Shown here piece by piece: positions 54,777-62,961 of a stretch of DNA of 64,000 nucleotides (positions within the stretch are counted from its first letter, which is position 1; every line of letters begins with the position of its first letter). Under the pieces are notes generated by a model. That model did not search any database. It worked only from the letters and a program-made list of their open reading frames with translations, and was not told the DNA's origin. The translations under genes and the position numbers were made by a program. The stretch covers positions 1-64,000 of the forward strand of contig CALBMX010000027.1 in NCBI GenBank assembly GCA_937896235.1, read 5' to 3'. This DNA comes from an uncultured bacterium (lineage in GTDB: Bacteria; Planctomycetota; UBA1135; GCA-002686595).

Positions 54777-55645
54777 TGGCTATCGCGCGCTACCTCTCAC
54801 TTGTTAAATTCAGTCACTCCCTATTTGCACTTCCGTTTGCACTGATGGGAGCATGGTTGGCAGCTCGGGGGAGACCCGAGGCATCCCAAGTTGTGCTTAT
54901 TGTCGCGGCCGCTGTTGCTGCTCGCACGGCGGCGATGGGTTTCAACCGTGTGATCGATCGCCATATTGATGCGGCGAACCCACGGACAAAAGACCGCGAG
55001 ATTCCCGCTGGTGTGATCTCTGCCGCGAGCGCCTGGATGCTGGTGCTGATCTCGTCCTTTGTCTTTATCGGCGTGTCCTTTTTGTTGAATTCACTTTGCG
55101 GCAAGTTGTCGCCGCTTGTACTTGCCGTATTGCTCGGCTACAGCTTTGCTAAGCGCTTTACATCCATGGTGCACCTATGGCTTGGCGCGGCACTTGGACT
55201 CGCTCCACTTGGTGCGTGGCTCGCGGTAAGGGGCAGCCTAGACGGCGACCTTTCACAGCCCCTCTTACTAGCGGGTGCCGTGCTGACTTGGGTGGCTGGG
55301 TTTGATCTGATCTACTCTTGCCAAGACGCTGAATTCGATGCTGAGCAGGGCCTTCACTCTGTGCCCGCTCGCTTTGGAAGGGCGTTTTCCCTACGCGCTT
55401 CGATCGTACTTCACCTACTTACGGTCATAGCCCTGGGCGCACTTTGCCTGCAAGCCGACTTGGGCTGGATCTTTATGGCGACGGTCGGAATCGCGGCGCT
55501 ACTCCTGATTTGGGAGCACTCGATTGTCTCGCCAACAGACCTAAGCCGCGTGAATATGGCCTTCTTTACGCTAAACGGTTGGGTGGGCGTAGGACTGTTT
55601 GCGGGGTGTGCCTTGGATCTATTTTTACTTCAAGGAGGCGCTTGA
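54776..55645 (+). CDS. mqnP: UbiA family polyprenyltransferase, probably MqnP
   Basis: 289 residues with about eight transmembrane segments. The two Asp-rich motifs that bind the diphosphate through Mg are seen: NRVIDRHID near 58-66 and DLIYSCQDAEFD near 178-189. These and the neighbouring menG and ubiX suggest the menaquinone step that prenylates 1,4-dihydroxy-6-naphthoate in the futalosine pathway. 4-hydroxybenzoate transferase (UbiA) is the alternative. The next gene begins inside its stop. Confidence 0.85.
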   Translation: MAIARYLSLVKFSHSLFALPFALMGAWLAARGRPEASQVVLIVAAAVAARTAAMGFNRVIDRHIDAANPRTKDREIPAGVISAASAWMLVLISSFVFIGVSFLLNSLCGKLSPLVLAVLLGYSFAKRFTSMVHLWLGAALGLAPLGAWLAVRGSLDGDLSQPLLLAGAVLTWVAGFDLIYSCQDAEFDAEQGLHSVPARFGRAFSLRASIVLHLLTVIALGALCLQADLGWIFMATVGIAALLLIWEHSIVSPTDLSRVNMAFFTLNGWVGVGLFAGCALDLFLLQGGA

Positions 55646-56757
55646 TGGCGAAGAAAAGTGAGTCGACGCCTCTGGCGCAGTTGAAAGAGTTTGAGAATCG
55701 ACTGGAGAGCGCAAACGGGCTTCCCCGCTGCACGGTCTTGCGCGGCCCTGAAATGTGGTTCCACGACCGCGCCATTCGCGCAGTTGTTGAGCGTGCGAAA
55801 GAGGCTGGGTTTGATGTAAACCAACACGACCCCTCGGACCCGGATTACGACGGCCGCGGTTTGTTCGCCGACCTTCGTGGTGGGTCTCTCTTTTCTAGCG
55901 CCATCCTGGTAGTCGTTCGCAATGCAGGGGAGCTACTCAAGAAATCGGGCTCACGCGACTCTGACCTTGTGGGGCTTCTCAAGACCTACGTGACTGGCGA
56001 TGACTCCACTGGGGCCGTGGTGATTCAGGCCCAGTCCTTGCGCGCCGATCACGCACTCGTAAAGGCCACCGTAAAAGTGGGCGGAGCCAGCCTCAACTTT
56101 CGCAAACTTTACGACTCTCCCGCGCCTTGGGCGCCCGATCCCCGCAACGTTGAGCTTGTGATTTGGATTCGTGAACGCGCCAAAGAGATGGGCGTGAATC
56201 TGCGATCAGAGGATGCCGTGTACTTATCTTCGGCGCTTGGTAATGACCTGTCCGCACTTGAGTCCGAGCTTCGGAAGCTCGCGGTCACCGGGACAGCCGA
56301 CCTTCATAAATCGGTCGGATGGCAAGCGGGGGGGACACCATGGGACGTTGCCGACAAGATCCTCGACGGCAAATCTTCAATAGCTGTTGCCGCCGTGGAG
56401 AGCCTGTTTGCAAAGGGCTTTCAGGGTAAGGACAACAAGCGGGTTTTGGATTTGAGTGCTCTGGTTACCATGCTCAACTCCAGCCTCATGAAGACGGTTC
56501 GCCAAGGGATCGGGATCGCAGAGGCGCGTAATTCGGGACTGCCTCAAGCCCAAGCTGCTTCGATCGCAGGCATCACGGGATCGCCTAAAATGGTGGGCTC
56601 CGCGATCGAGCGCGCCTCTAGTCGCACGGGGCGGGAGTGGTCTGCTATGCTCGATGATCTAGTCGGATTGGATCGCCGTATGAAAACGGGCGGCATCCTT
56701 GACGCCAACGACTACGTGTTGTTCACACTCAAATGGCGCACCGCCAAGCGCCGCTAG
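55645..56757 (+). CDS. holA: DNA polymerase III subunit delta
   Basis: 370 residues. AAGGAGG 7 bases before the ATG at 55645 is the best Shine-Dalgarno site in the operon and fixes the start; the frame is open upstream within mqnP. HolA is the clamp-loader subunit that opens the beta clamp. The N-terminal part LRGPEMWFHDRAIRAVV matches the family, and the middle VYLSSALGNDLSALESELRKL is the typical delta helix. No ATP-binding P-loop, as expected for delta. It overlaps the UbiA-family stop. Confidence 0.9.
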   Translation: MAKKSESTPLAQLKEFENRLESANGLPRCTVLRGPEMWFHDRAIRAVVERAKEAGFDVNQHDPSDPDYDGRGLFADLRGGSLFSSAILVVVRNAGELLKKSGSRDSDLVGLLKTYVTGDDSTGAVVIQAQSLRADHALVKATVKVGGASLNFRKLYDSPAPWAPDPRNVELVIWIRERAKEMGVNLRSEDAVYLSSALGNDLSALESELRKLAVTGTADLHKSVGWQAGGTPWDVADKILDGKSSIAVAAVESLFAKGFQGKDNKRVLDLSALVTMLNSSLMKTVRQGIGIAEARNSGLPQAQAASIAGITGSPKMVGSAIERASSRTGREWSAMLDDLVGLDRRMKTGGILDANDYVLFTLKWRTAKRR

Positions 56758-56775
56758 TAGGCCTCAAGAACGCCC

Positions 56776-58680
56776 ATGAATCCCGCATCAAGAACCGAAG
56801 CTGTCATTACGGCCTTGCCCCAAAACGTCGTCAACCAAATCGCCGCAGGTGAGGTGATCGAGCGCCCCGCCTCGGTAGTCAAAGAGCTGGTTGAAAATGC
56901 GATCGACGCTGGTGCCACTCGGATTCGGATCGATTTGGAAGAGGGGGGGATCCGGCTCGTGCGAGTCATCGATGATGGCTGCGGCATGCCACCCGCAGAC
57001 CTGGAGCTTGTGTTCGCCGCCCACGCAACCAGCAAGTTGTTCACTCCAGAAGACCTCGATCACATCGCGAGCCTCGGATTCCGCGGCGAGGCAATGGCGT
57101 CGATTGGCTCGGTAGCACGCTGCCGGGTGGTCTCTCGCCCACCGGGCGACTCCAACCTAGCCTACGCAGTCGAAGACCTAGGAGGCGCGATTGGTGAGGT
57201 CGTCGAGTCCGGCGCAGCACTTGGCACGACGATCGAAGTTCGCGACCTCTTTTACAATACTCCCGCGCGCCGGCGTTTCTTAAAGAGAGTGTCGACGGAG
57301 CTGTCGCGTTGTCTTGACGTGATCCAGCGGCTTGCCCTAGCACACGAGGGAATCGGGTTTGTTGCTACGCATGACGGAAGGAGGCTCTACGACGTCGATC
57401 GCGAGATGGATTTGCTCGGTCGTGTCCGACGAACGTTTGGCGCCGAGTTGGCTGAGAGCCTCGTTCCAGTGGAGTATGTTGAAAATGAGGATGGGACCGG
57501 CCTGCGACTCACAGGGTTTGTAGCACCACCGCGGTTTTCTCGCCGTGACACCTCACGCCTGATGTGGTTCCTGAACGGACGCTTCTTGCGCGACAAGTTA
57601 TTGCACCGCGTCCTAAAAGAAGGGTACCGTGGTTTCCTAGAGCACACGCGCCAACCCGTTGCATTCCTTTGCTTGTCGATGGACCCGGCACTAGTCGACG
57701 TGAATGTGCACCCGACCAAAAGTGAAGTTCGCTTTCGCGAAGGGCGGCGCCTTTTTGGGACCCTTGTAAAGGTTTTACGCGCTGCCGTGGCAAACACCGA
57801 CATCGCTACTCCCGGTGCGCAGCTTGTCGATCGCGTCTTGAAGCGCGAGAATCCGGATCAAGCTTGGCTGCCAGTTTCCCCGACGCGTCAGTTTGGGGGA
57901 AACATCACGACTCCCGAACCGACGGCCTATCCTTGGGATGGGGAGGGAGGTGCAGGTTCTATTCAGGAGAACCCCAACCAAGAGGAGCAGAGCCCCTTCG
58001 CACAGGCATTTGCCAAGGCCGCGTCTGACCCGGAGCAGGCTTCGGTCACACCACTTGAGCAATCCGGAAATTGGGCGGCGTCCGATGAGCTCCGTGGTCC
58101 CTACCTTCAGGTCGACAAGACGTATTTAGTGCGCGTCATACCGAGCGGCTTTGAGGTCATTGACCAGCATGCACTTCACGAGCGCCTGACCTATGAGCTG
58201 CTACTACTCGATATGCGAGCGGGCAAGATGCAAACCCAAGGGCTACTCGTACCGGAGATTCTCGAGTTCTCTCGTTCGGAAGTGAAGCTCATCGGGCAGC
58301 ACGTAGAGTCGATCCGAAGTCTCGGGGTGGACCTCGCTGTCTTTGGTCCGACTACGATTGCTGTTCACGGAATCCCGGCTCGCATGCGGCGTCCCGGTGT
58401 CCGCGCCATCGGTGGTATTGAGGGAATTGTCGAGGACCTTGTTCACGCGATCGAAGAGACAGGCAAGCCGCCAACTGCTGAAGATGTCGTTGAGGAAGTG
58501 CTGCACCGCATGGCATGCCGCTCCTCTGTGATGGCAGGAGACACCTTGTCCCAGGACGAAATCCACTCGTTGCTTAGTCGCGCCCGTGAGCTTGGTTGCG
58601 ATCAAACTTGTCCTCACTCTCGGCCGACCCGTGTGCGGTTCACCGTCGACGATTTAGAGCGAGCGTTCCACCGCAAATAG
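56776..58680 (+). CDS. mutL: DNA mismatch repair protein MutL, endonuclease type
   Basis: 634 residues. The GHKL ATPase is complete: ELVENAIDAGAT near 38-49, DDGCGM near 70, and GFRGEAMASIGSV near 95. The C-terminal dimerisation domain carries DQHALHERLTYE, matching the endonuclease motif DQHA-x2-E-x4-E with Asp463, plus ACRSSV and CPHSRPT. This implies nicking by MutL itself and no MutH. A proline/glutamine-rich linker lies at about 360-440. It is the last of the operon. Confidence 0.97.
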   Translation: MNPASRTEAVITALPQNVVNQIAAGEVIERPASVVKELVENAIDAGATRIRIDLEEGGIRLVRVIDDGCGMPPADLELVFAAHATSKLFTPEDLDHIASLGFRGEAMASIGSVARCRVVSRPPGDSNLAYAVEDLGGAIGEVVESGAALGTTIEVRDLFYNTPARRRFLKRVSTELSRCLDVIQRLALAHEGIGFVATHDGRRLYDVDREMDLLGRVRRTFGAELAESLVPVEYVENEDGTGLRLTGFVAPPRFSRRDTSRLMWFLNGRFLRDKLLHRVLKEGYRGFLEHTRQPVAFLCLSMDPALVDVNVHPTKSEVRFREGRRLFGTLVKVLRAAVANTDIATPGAQLVDRVLKRENPDQAWLPVSPTRQFGGNITTPEPTAYPWDGEGGAGSIQENPNQEEQSPFAQAFAKAASDPEQASVTPLEQSGNWAASDELRGPYLQVDKTYLVRVIPSGFEVIDQHALHERLTYELLLLDMRAGKMQTQGLLVPEILEFSRSEVKLIGQHVESIRSLGVDLAVFGPTTIAVHGIPARMRRPGVRAIGGIEGIVEDLVHAIEETGKPPTAEDVVEEVLHRMACRSSVMAGDTLSQDEIHSLLSRARELGCDQTCPHSRPTRVRFTVDDLERAFHRK

Positions 58681-58685
58681 AGCGG

Positions 58686-59837
58686 CTAGCGCCCACGGAA
58701 ATCCTCTGGGTCCAGCTTTGCGCGCAGTGTTCCGCCGATGAGATAAAACTCGTCGGTAGGACGCTTGGTGAATGCCCAGGGACTCGGTGCGAAATCGGGA
58801 CGCCGGATCAGGATGGAGCCTGGGAACATGACACCTCCGAGACCGCGGTGGTCTCCGAGCGTGATCCAAATCGCCGTCTCGACAAGTGGCGCGCCATCTG
58901 CCAACTCAACGACCAGCGCCTCGGTGACGCGGTGAGTCGTTCGGCCGAGCCCAAGGTAGGCGCGATACACGCGACCACTTGGGTCCTGGGCAAGGGAGCT
59001 CCCAGCACCGAGGTCAAAATCAGGGCTGTCCAAGGTGATCCAGTCGAGCGTGTTTAGATGTCCAAACCTGGGGGGGTGGTTCTGAGGAGCCTCTGAAATC
59101 GACGATAGAGCCAGAATGCGGAGGTTTGCGGGTTCGACTAACGCCAGGAAGTTTATGGACGTGTTGAGCACGTCTTGCACGCGTTGCTTACTTAGTGCGT
59201 ATTGGCGAAGGGAGATGTCTTGGAAGTCCTTCCCGTTGTTGAGGGACCAATAGCCAAAATCGTCGCCGTCGACGGGACCGCAGCCCAGCTCGATGCCCTG
59301 TTCTAGCTGAAAGCGAATGTAGTTAGGAGCCAGGTAGCGCACGCGTGACTCCGCCTCGTTGTTGCGGCCCTCTACGTCGCGAATCTCAATCTGGAATTTC
59401 AGGTCAAACGAGGAGATTGGCTCTAGCGCCGTTGCGTCTGCTGTAGCTTGATCCTTGGATGCAGCGACAAGAGAGCTCCAAAGCGCTTGCGCAGAGGGGG
59501 AGGTGTTCTCGGGTAAAGTACCGCGTACAAGGTCTGCGAAGGGGGCGATTTTTTTTGCCCCAAACGGAGAGCGCGGGCCATCTTGTTTGGCCGTGGGCTC
59601 AGGCTCGGGCGGCCCGGCGTCTGCGGGCTTTGGGTGGATCCGAATCAGGCCCATTCCAGGCAGGCGCTTTGGGCGAACCGGGATGATTCGCGGTATTGCA
59701 ACCTCCGCTTTCTCCTGGTCCGGAGTCTCTTGGACTTCTTCGATCGGAGCGGGGGGGACCACTTCCTGGGTAGGGGGGCTCTCCTGCTCCTGAGGGGCCA
59801 GGAGAGCGAGAAGCGTAATCGTATGAACGAGGAGCAT
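58686..59837 (-). CDS. Exported protein of unknown function
   Basis: 383 residues. A short N-terminal hydrophobic segment (LLVHTITLLALLAP) may be a signal peptide or anchor. A Pro/Glu-rich stretch follows to residue 90. The rest has beta-rich patterns such as SFDLKFQIEIRDVEGRN and ESRVRYLAPNYIRFQLEQG, like lipoprotein-sorting-type barrels. No family is firmly recognised. It is convergent with mutL, five bases apart, and lies 32 bases after the SGNH gene. Confidence 0.75.
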   Translation of the reverse strand: MLLVHTITLLALLAPQEQESPPTQEVVPPAPIEEVQETPDQEKAEVAIPRIIPVRPKRLPGMGLIRIHPKPADAGPPEPEPTAKQDGPRSPFGAKKIAPFADLVRGTLPENTSPSAQALWSSLVAASKDQATADATALEPISSFDLKFQIEIRDVEGRNNEAESRVRYLAPNYIRFQLEQGIELGCGPVDGDDFGYWSLNNGKDFQDISLRQYALSKQRVQDVLNTSINFLALVEPANLRILALSSISEAPQNHPPRFGHLNTLDWITLDSPDFDLGAGSSLAQDPSGRVYRAYLGLGRTTHRVTEALVVELADGAPLVETAIWITLGDHRGLGGVMFPGSILIRRPDFAPSPWAFTKRPTDEFYLIGGTLRAKLDPEDFRGR

Positions 59838-59869
59838 GTTGTTTTCGGAGAGAATCTATTTCGAGTCAG

Positions 59870-61126
59870 CTAGAGGAGCTTTTCCCTGAGCCATGTACGT
59901 ACTTTTTCGGCGACGGCTAGGTGCCCTTTCGGATTCAAGTGCAGGTCTTTGATCCAATAGAGCGGAGTGCCCGTCGCGCGGCTATTCTCGCTCAATACCG
60001 GCCGCAGGTCGAGTACTTCGGCCCCGCGCTCGCGAAGCCCACGCAGGTAGTCGTCGCCCAGTCCAAAGAGACCCTGCTTGTCGGCGTCGGAGATGTCGAG
60101 GTCTGCGAGGAGTTGTTCGTGTTTATCCCTATGGAGCTCGGGTTCAGATTCCAAAGCGGAGGGGAGGTATACAAAGAGTAAGGGGACATCTCGGTATCTT
60201 GCATGGCGTAGGAGCTCGTCCGAGATCTCGAGCGCGCGGTCTAATGCCAGCTTTCCTTCGCTGGGATTGTTTCTGAAGTAAACCAAACTCTCTACGGCCT
60301 GGGCGAGGGAGGGGAGGTGAGTCTTGCGCCAAGGGGCAAGTCGTACGTTGTCAATTCCCCAGCCAAGGGGCCTCTCGCTATGTCCGAAGTAGTGAGCTAG
60401 CTTGAGGACCTCGCTAAAGTCGTTCCCTCCGTAAACGCAGACCACCATAGCGTCGAGGCGAGAGGGCGCAGCGCTCTTTAGGTCGGCAGGCGCTCCGAGC
60501 GGCTCGCCAAGCAGGGACTCCATCGCACCAAGGTATTGATAAAAAGAGTGCCCTCCATTGGCCATGTTGACGACTTCAACGGGTCCGCGAGCTCCATCAC
60601 CGAGCTGGTCTTTCTCAAGTTGTTTTTGAAGCAAACCTGCGAGCGCATCTTCGTTGTCGCACACACCATCAAAGTGAGAGTCGCCAGCGATGCCAACCAC
60701 GAGAGCCTCGTCTCGAAGGCTGGCGTCAAAATCCATCCGCAGGCCATTCGAGTTCGTCTTTAGCCTCCATTGCCCATTGGGGTGCTCTGGCCAAGGAACG
60801 TTGCGGTCTAGATTGGAAGGTCGCCGGAAGTGAACTCGGGCATCCCAAACCTGCTCTGTCGTGCGAAGCGGGGGATAGATCTTTTGCAGAATTTCTAAGG
60901 CAAGCGAAGACCGAACCATAGTTGATTCTGCGTAGGGGGCGATGGGGATGGGGGGGTATTGCGCCTCCATATGCTCGCGCCAAATTTTAAAGTTCGCGTC
61001 CTCGGGCCTTAGTTCGAGGACCTCGATGACTCTTGGCGTCTCGGTACCGCGCAACTCGGGGAAGAGCAAGAGGGCGAGACCAAACGTGAGAGCCGCCGTG
61101 GTGATGACAAGGAGAAGGCGCATCAC
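59870..61126 (-). CDS. SGNH/GDSL hydrolase, membrane-anchored
   Basis: 418 residues with an N-terminal hydrophobic helix (about 3-22). Block I is GIAGDSHFDGV with the catalytic Ser, the Gly and Asn of blocks II and III are in MANGGHSFYQ and VYGGNDFS, and block V Asp-x-x-His is in KDLHLNPKGH. Such enzymes are esterases, often acting on acetylated sugars or lipids outside the cell. The start overlaps the stop of the upstream GTPase gene (TGATG), so expression is coupled. Confidence 0.9.
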   Translation of the reverse strand: MMRLLLVITTAALTFGLALLLFPELRGTETPRVIEVLELRPEDANFKIWREHMEAQYPPIPIAPYAESTMVRSSLALEILQKIYPPLRTTEQVWDARVHFRRPSNLDRNVPWPEHPNGQWRLKTNSNGLRMDFDASLRDEALVVGIAGDSHFDGVCDNEDALAGLLQKQLEKDQLGDGARGPVEVVNMANGGHSFYQYLGAMESLLGEPLGAPADLKSAAPSRLDAMVVCVYGGNDFSEVLKLAHYFGHSERPLGWGIDNVRLAPWRKTHLPSLAQAVESLVYFRNNPSEGKLALDRALEISDELLRHARYRDVPLLFVYLPSALESEPELHRDKHEQLLADLDISDADKQGLFGLGDDYLRGLRERGAEVLDLRPVLSENSRATGTPLYWIKDLHLNPKGHLAVAEKVRTWLREKLL

Positions 61127-62961
61127 GAGGCGTCGGTTGGAGCTCCATGTAGGCGAGCACGCCAGGTGTCGTCGAGCTGTGCCAGGCGCTTTAGCGCGTT
61201 GCGCCTTGAGGTGATCCCATCCGAGTGAGCGGCTGCGAGCTCACTTTGCATGCGTTCTAGCTCGGCGGTTGCGCTGTGGCGGACACCGCCCAGTAGGCTC
61301 GCGACCAGACGGCCTAACAGGAGTCGCACCGCACCACGTGCAACAAACAACCATGCGAACAAGACAAGCGCCGCATTGATAAGGAGTGAGCTGCCCGCGC
61401 CACCTCCCGCGCTTTCTGGAGTGACGCCAAAGAACCCTCCAAACAGCTCCGTACCAGCTCTCCAGACGACCCAGCCCACGAGCGCATAGACGGGCAAGTC
61501 AACGGGGAGTCTGAAAAACCACTTGGAGCCGCGGCTAGCAGCTACCTGAAGGTCGCGCTCTAGCAGGCGGGCCCACGCAGCCTCGATGGAACCCGTCGCA
61601 CGCGCTGAGGTGCTCTCCGAGCTCGCCAGCCCGAAGGCCTCTGGATTTCCAGTCAGTGTCTGACTGCCGAGTCGGGCTCTCGCGAACTCCTCTCGATACC
61701 AGCCGTCTAACTCCAAGTCCGTTGGTACCAACCCGCTCGAGCGCTCTAGGCGTTGCTCACGAATTGCACCGCTCGCGCGGTCTAATGCAAAGGCGCCGAC
61801 AGCGGTGCCCGCAGCGAGCAAGGGGTTGCGACGGACGAGCGCGGCCCCGGCGCCGACCCCAAGTCCCGCGAGCCCGCCCGTCTTGAGGGCCCAGCCGCCC
61901 GGCCCATCCCAATGGCGCGAGGTCTCTTGCCACAAGAGGTGCTTGAGGTCGCCGCGTCGCAAATCCAATCGCTCGTCGAGCTCTGCCTCGACCCGCATGC
62001 GGAATGCTTCGAGCGCCAGGAATCCATTTTCCTTCAAGGACGCAAGTTCCGGATCGGTGACCACTTGGATCGCGGCGGCAAGGCCGGCCACTCGCTCCAC
62101 GGTTCCGAGTGCATTGTGCCGTCGGACGCTTCCCAGCCGACCCGTGGCGACAAGTGCGCCGAGGCGCTCTTCGAGCTCATCCATACCTGGAACCGCCTCG
62201 CCGGTGCCCTCCCGAAGCAGTGCACGCGCCGCACTTATGGCAATCACTGGAGGTGCGTCCCCGCTCGCGCTACGCCAGCGCTCCGCTGCCAAGTTGCGAA
62301 GCTGAACAAGGAGCTCGGACTGGGCCTCCTGTGAAAGTTCGTCGGCTCGATTCAGAACAAGAATCAGGTCGCGCCTACCCGCAAAAGCATCGACGAATTC
62401 AATCGAGGCGAGCTCAGCAACCGACTGCCGGTGGGCAACTACAACAAGGACGTCCGAGCGCTCGGCGAGCTTGCGCACGACCTCGTGATGGGTGGTGCTT
62501 GTGCTGTTCGTGTCGGGCGCGTCGATGATGACCTGCTCGCTAAAGAGGTTGCCCGATTGACCCGCTGTGTAGTCGACGATCAGCGGGGGATTGCTCTCCA
62601 GCCCTTCGACCAAGCGGCTAATGTCTGTGTTGCGCGGGCGGTAGATCACCGGTCGTGTCGTCGTTGGACGGGAGGTTCCAGGTGTAGCGATGTCCTGGCC
62701 CACAAGTGCATTAAGAAGGGTCGACTTTCCCGCCCCCGTCGCACCTACGAGTGTGATCACAGCGGCTCCACTCACGCGCTCTAGCTGAGCGTCGAGATCG
62801 CAGCAATAGCGCTGAAGCTCATCCTCCCGCTCGAGAAGGCCGAGCAAGGGCTCTTTGGGATCCTTGAGCAGCTCGACATCTTTATCGAGGTCGCGTCGCA
62901 GTCCGCGCAAGGTGTCTCCGAGGCGCGCCTGGCGCTCCAGGTTTTCGATGGAGTTGGTCAT
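61123..62961 (-). CDS. Dynamin-like / ribosome-associated-type membrane GTPase
   Basis: 612 residues. G1 GATGAGKS at 73-80, a switch region TSRPTTTRPVIYRP, G3 DAPDTNS near 136, and G4-like LNRAD near 205. A helical middle domain follows, then two transmembrane segments at about 490-510 and 525-550. These features match bacterial dynamin-like or YfjP-type GTPases that bend or fuse membranes. Paired genes of this class (as IniA/IniC) are typical. It overlaps the next gene upstream by four bases. Confidence 0.88.
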   Translation of the reverse strand: MTNSIENLERQARLGDTLRGLRRDLDKDVELLKDPKEPLLGLLEREDELQRYCCDLDAQLERVSGAAVITLVGATGAGKSTLLNALVGQDIATPGTSRPTTTRPVIYRPRNTDISRLVEGLESNPPLIVDYTAGQSGNLFSEQVIIDAPDTNSTSTTHHEVVRKLAERSDVLVVVAHRQSVAELASIEFVDAFAGRRDLILVLNRADELSQEAQSELLVQLRNLAAERWRSASGDAPPVIAISAARALLREGTGEAVPGMDELEERLGALVATGRLGSVRRHNALGTVERVAGLAAAIQVVTDPELASLKENGFLALEAFRMRVEAELDERLDLRRGDLKHLLWQETSRHWDGPGGWALKTGGLAGLGVGAGAALVRRNPLLAAGTAVGAFALDRASGAIREQRLERSSGLVPTDLELDGWYREEFARARLGSQTLTGNPEAFGLASSESTSARATGSIEAAWARLLERDLQVAASRGSKWFFRLPVDLPVYALVGWVVWRAGTELFGGFFGVTPESAGGGAGSSLLINAALVLFAWLFVARGAVRLLLGRLVASLLGGVRHSATAELERMQSELAAAHSDGITSRRNALKRLAQLDDTWRARLHGAPTDAS

